The notes under the pieces were generated by a model. That model was not told where the DNA came from, ran no database searches, and saw nothing but the letters and a program-made list of their open reading frames with translations. Source: Welwitschia mirabilis (Eukaryota > Gnetophyta > Gnetopsida > Welwitschiales). From it: DNA of 64,000 nt. This document shows, piece by piece, positions 62,286 through 64,000 of the stretch. Position numbers and translations under genes: made by a program. Within the stretch, counting starts at the first letter, position 1. Every line of letters starts with the position of its first letter. The stretch spans positions 130,572,720-130,636,719 of the forward strand of contig JBOZIK010000001.1 of the NCBI GenBank assembly GCA_051453625.1, given 5' to 3'.

Positions 62286-63264
62286 ATGATTATTTCCTAT
62301 AATTGCAGAGGCCTTGTAAATGGCCAAAAAATTTCCTACCTTTGGAGTTTCGAAGGGGCTCACCAGTTTCTATGTATCTTCTTCAACAAACTAAGCTTAA
62401 TTCTCTAAAAACTAGATTTTTATGCAAACTTTTCTTGGTCCTTAATTTTGATTCTAAGTATGGATATAAAAAGGGAATTAATGATCCTCTAGAAGCATGA
62501 TAACGTATCTATTATTAACAAGAGTAATAACCACCTGATTATGGATTGAATTTTTAATGATTAAAAGAGATGAATTACCAACTTCTATGGGCCTCAAGAA
62601 TCAGATCAAAGATTCCAATGCATTTAGCATATTATGTTAGATTTTCTAGATATCATTATGAGTAATCTTAACCAAATCCTTAGACCTCATGAGAAGCTCT
62701 GTGTGTTTTTAATCTCTTCACTATTGATCTTTTTTTTGACTTTATTAATAAGCATGCCTCAAATATCTTTCTCTTCACGGTGCTTCCTATACTTGGAGTA
62801 ATCTCAAGAAAGGTGAAAATCTTGTTATATTAAGAATTGATAGATGTTTCATCAAAAACTCTAATGATCATTTCTTTTTTAAAGCAAAAGCTAGACTCTT
62901 TTCCGATCACAAGTCCATAATCCTAATGCTAAAATCCCCTCACAAGAAGTTCCTCTTTCATTTTGAGCGCTTTTGGTTGAAAGATCCAAACTATATAGAT
63001 TTGGTCAATCATATTTGGAATACTCTGGTAAAAGGTAATGCTACTTATAGATTATTTCAAAAGCTCAAAATTTTAAGGCATGATTCTATTATTTGGAAGA
63101 AATGGTTGAATGATTCCTTTAGAAGTATTAAGAATCAATTATTAAAGGAGCTAAGAATTCTCCAAAAGCATAATAAAGCTATTAGTTCTGATTCAAGTTA
63201 TGAAAAGCATCATATTTCTCAAATTCATGATATATCTTCCAAGGAAGAAATTTACTTAAAATAG
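62286..63264 (+). pseudogene. LINE ORF2 remnant: endonuclease start and linker
   Basis: MIISYNCRGL at 62286 is the typical start of plant L1 endonucleases (M.iisWNcRGlg). After a heavily broken endonuclease body, a 112-codon open run (62926-63264) gives the linker pattern FHFERFWLKDPNYIDLVNHI, then LFQKLKILRHDSIIWKKW, equivalent to 'FRFE..Wl.d..f...v...W' and 'KLk.lk..lk.Wn'. The open run is part of the larger dead frame. Confidence 0.78.
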
Positions 63265-63790
63265 AGATCTAGAATCTAGTGGCTTAAAGAAGGGGACCAC
63301 AACATGAAATTATTCTTCTAAACATTGAATAGACATAGGCAAAAAAAAAAAAATATACAGTGGAGCACATCTACAACATGTTATAAGTCTAATGCTCAGA
63401 TTGTCAATTCTTTTGTTACTTACTTTTAGAAATTGTTTACAGAGAAGCTAGTTGTTCTTAGTAGCATCCCTGTTGGTCCTCCTATCACTAAAAATTAACA
63501 ATGTTATTTGAGCTAAAGGGTCACATAGGATGAAATTTAAAATACCATTAACTCCATGAAAAAGAACACGGCATAGGGTCCTAATGGCTTTACTATAAAG
63601 TTCTATCAGACTTTTTAGGATATTATCAAAGTTGATTTTATGATGCAATCCAAGAAATATTCAAGAAAGGTACCTTTACAAACCTTTTAGTGACACTCTT
63701 ATCAGCCTTATTCCTAAAACAGAAGATGTAGAAAGTCCTCACTAATACAAATCAATCAGTCTTTGTAATGTTTTCTATAAGATTTGTACT

Positions 63791-64000
63791 CACTACAAGA
63801 AATATAGGCTTTTAAGGCAATAAAAAAAAAGCCTTAAAGGCTTTTAAGGCGTTTTCTCATAAAACACTTTAAAAAGGATCGCCTTAAAAGCCGTGTTTAG
63901 AATCTCTTTTAAAGCGTTTATTACATAAACGCCTCAAAAAACGGTTCAGCCTTTTGAGGCATTTGTTTATGGCATTTCACAAACAAACGCCTCAAAAGCT
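63791..64000 (+). mobile_element. CACTA (En/Spm-type) transposon, left terminus
   Basis: It starts CACTACAAGAAATATAGGC at 63791 and continues with dense sub-terminal motifs (GCCTTAAA, GCCTCAAA, TTTTAAGGC, GAGGC) in both orientations. It interrupts LINE reverse transcriptase. The 3-bp left flank 'act' (63788-63790) is the candidate target duplication, to be matched at the other end outside the window. This copy is richer in GC and less decayed than the end at 4996, so it is probably younger. Confidence 0.85.

Larger units (their letters stand above)
60670..63787 (+). mobile_element. Plant LINE (L1-type), interrupted by a CACTA transposon
   Basis: 5' leader (60670-61000), an ORF1 remnant with DUF4283-like domain and zinc knuckle (61380-61917), and an ORF2 remnant that opens at 62286 with the endonuclease start MIISYNCRGLVNG. 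The linker follows (62926-63264) and then the first reverse-transcriptase blocks GPNGFTIKFYQTF (about 63577), ISLIPKTED-like and FYKICT (to 63787). The next base pairs are the CACTA terminus, so the rest of the polymerase is beyond the window or lost. Frames carry many stops. Confidence 0.82.

Noticed and set aside
4735-63791. The two CACTA ends as one 59-kb element
   Set aside because: The left one is a right end and the right one is a left end, so they face away from each other and must belong to two insertions.

Overview
This is nuclear DNA of a land plant, most likely a seed plant. It has one spliced gene with a plastid-targeted product, nested plant LTR retrotransposons, plant-type LINEs and CACTA ends, all in very AT-rich sequence. 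The species cannot be read from the sequence. A lignan-type reductase fragment and the heavy load of old retrotransposons would suit a gymnosperm, but that is only a guess. There are six runs of N (9663-9762, 12167-12199, 22804-23593, 24017-24116, 34861-34870, 49670-49769).

The only intact gene is a seven-exon plastidial pyruvate kinase, alpha-subunit type (51010-54687, +). Every intron is GT-AG and the joined frame is 584 codons. A 64-bp tandem duplication and a TATA-like box lie upstream.

Everything else that I can identify is mobile DNA or broken genes. 1-1110: 3' remnant of an Athila-like Ty3/gypsy element. 4735-4996: right end of a CACTA transposon. About 5000-9640 (-): chromovirus reduced to gag plus chromodomain. 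9900-10573: intronless pseudogene of GDP-mannose pyrophosphorylase (CYT1/VTC1). 16550-24295 (+): Athila copy A. 26324-29575 (-): 5'-truncated LINE. 29583-43533 (+): Athila copy C, split inside its protease by Athila copy B (32586-40000, -), which has an exact 5-bp target-site duplication. 48900-50280 (-): LINE carrying a solo LTR, also with an exact 5-bp duplication. 60670-63787 (+): LINE cut by a second CACTA end that runs off the window.

The most unusual object is 43951-46752. Two direct repeats of about 190-200 bp enclose GC-richer DNA packed with fragments of unrelated host genes: a sugar transporter C-terminus and a GH18 chitinase (both -), a pinoresinol/lariciresinol-reductase-like N-terminus (+), and at least one unrecognised coding-like piece. 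It looks like a small LTR element that has captured several host genes. All Athila copies here share one reduced layout (gag-protease, no visible reverse transcriptase or integrase core), which suggests a non-autonomous family. Coordinates of repeats are approximate unless a boundary is stated as exact.
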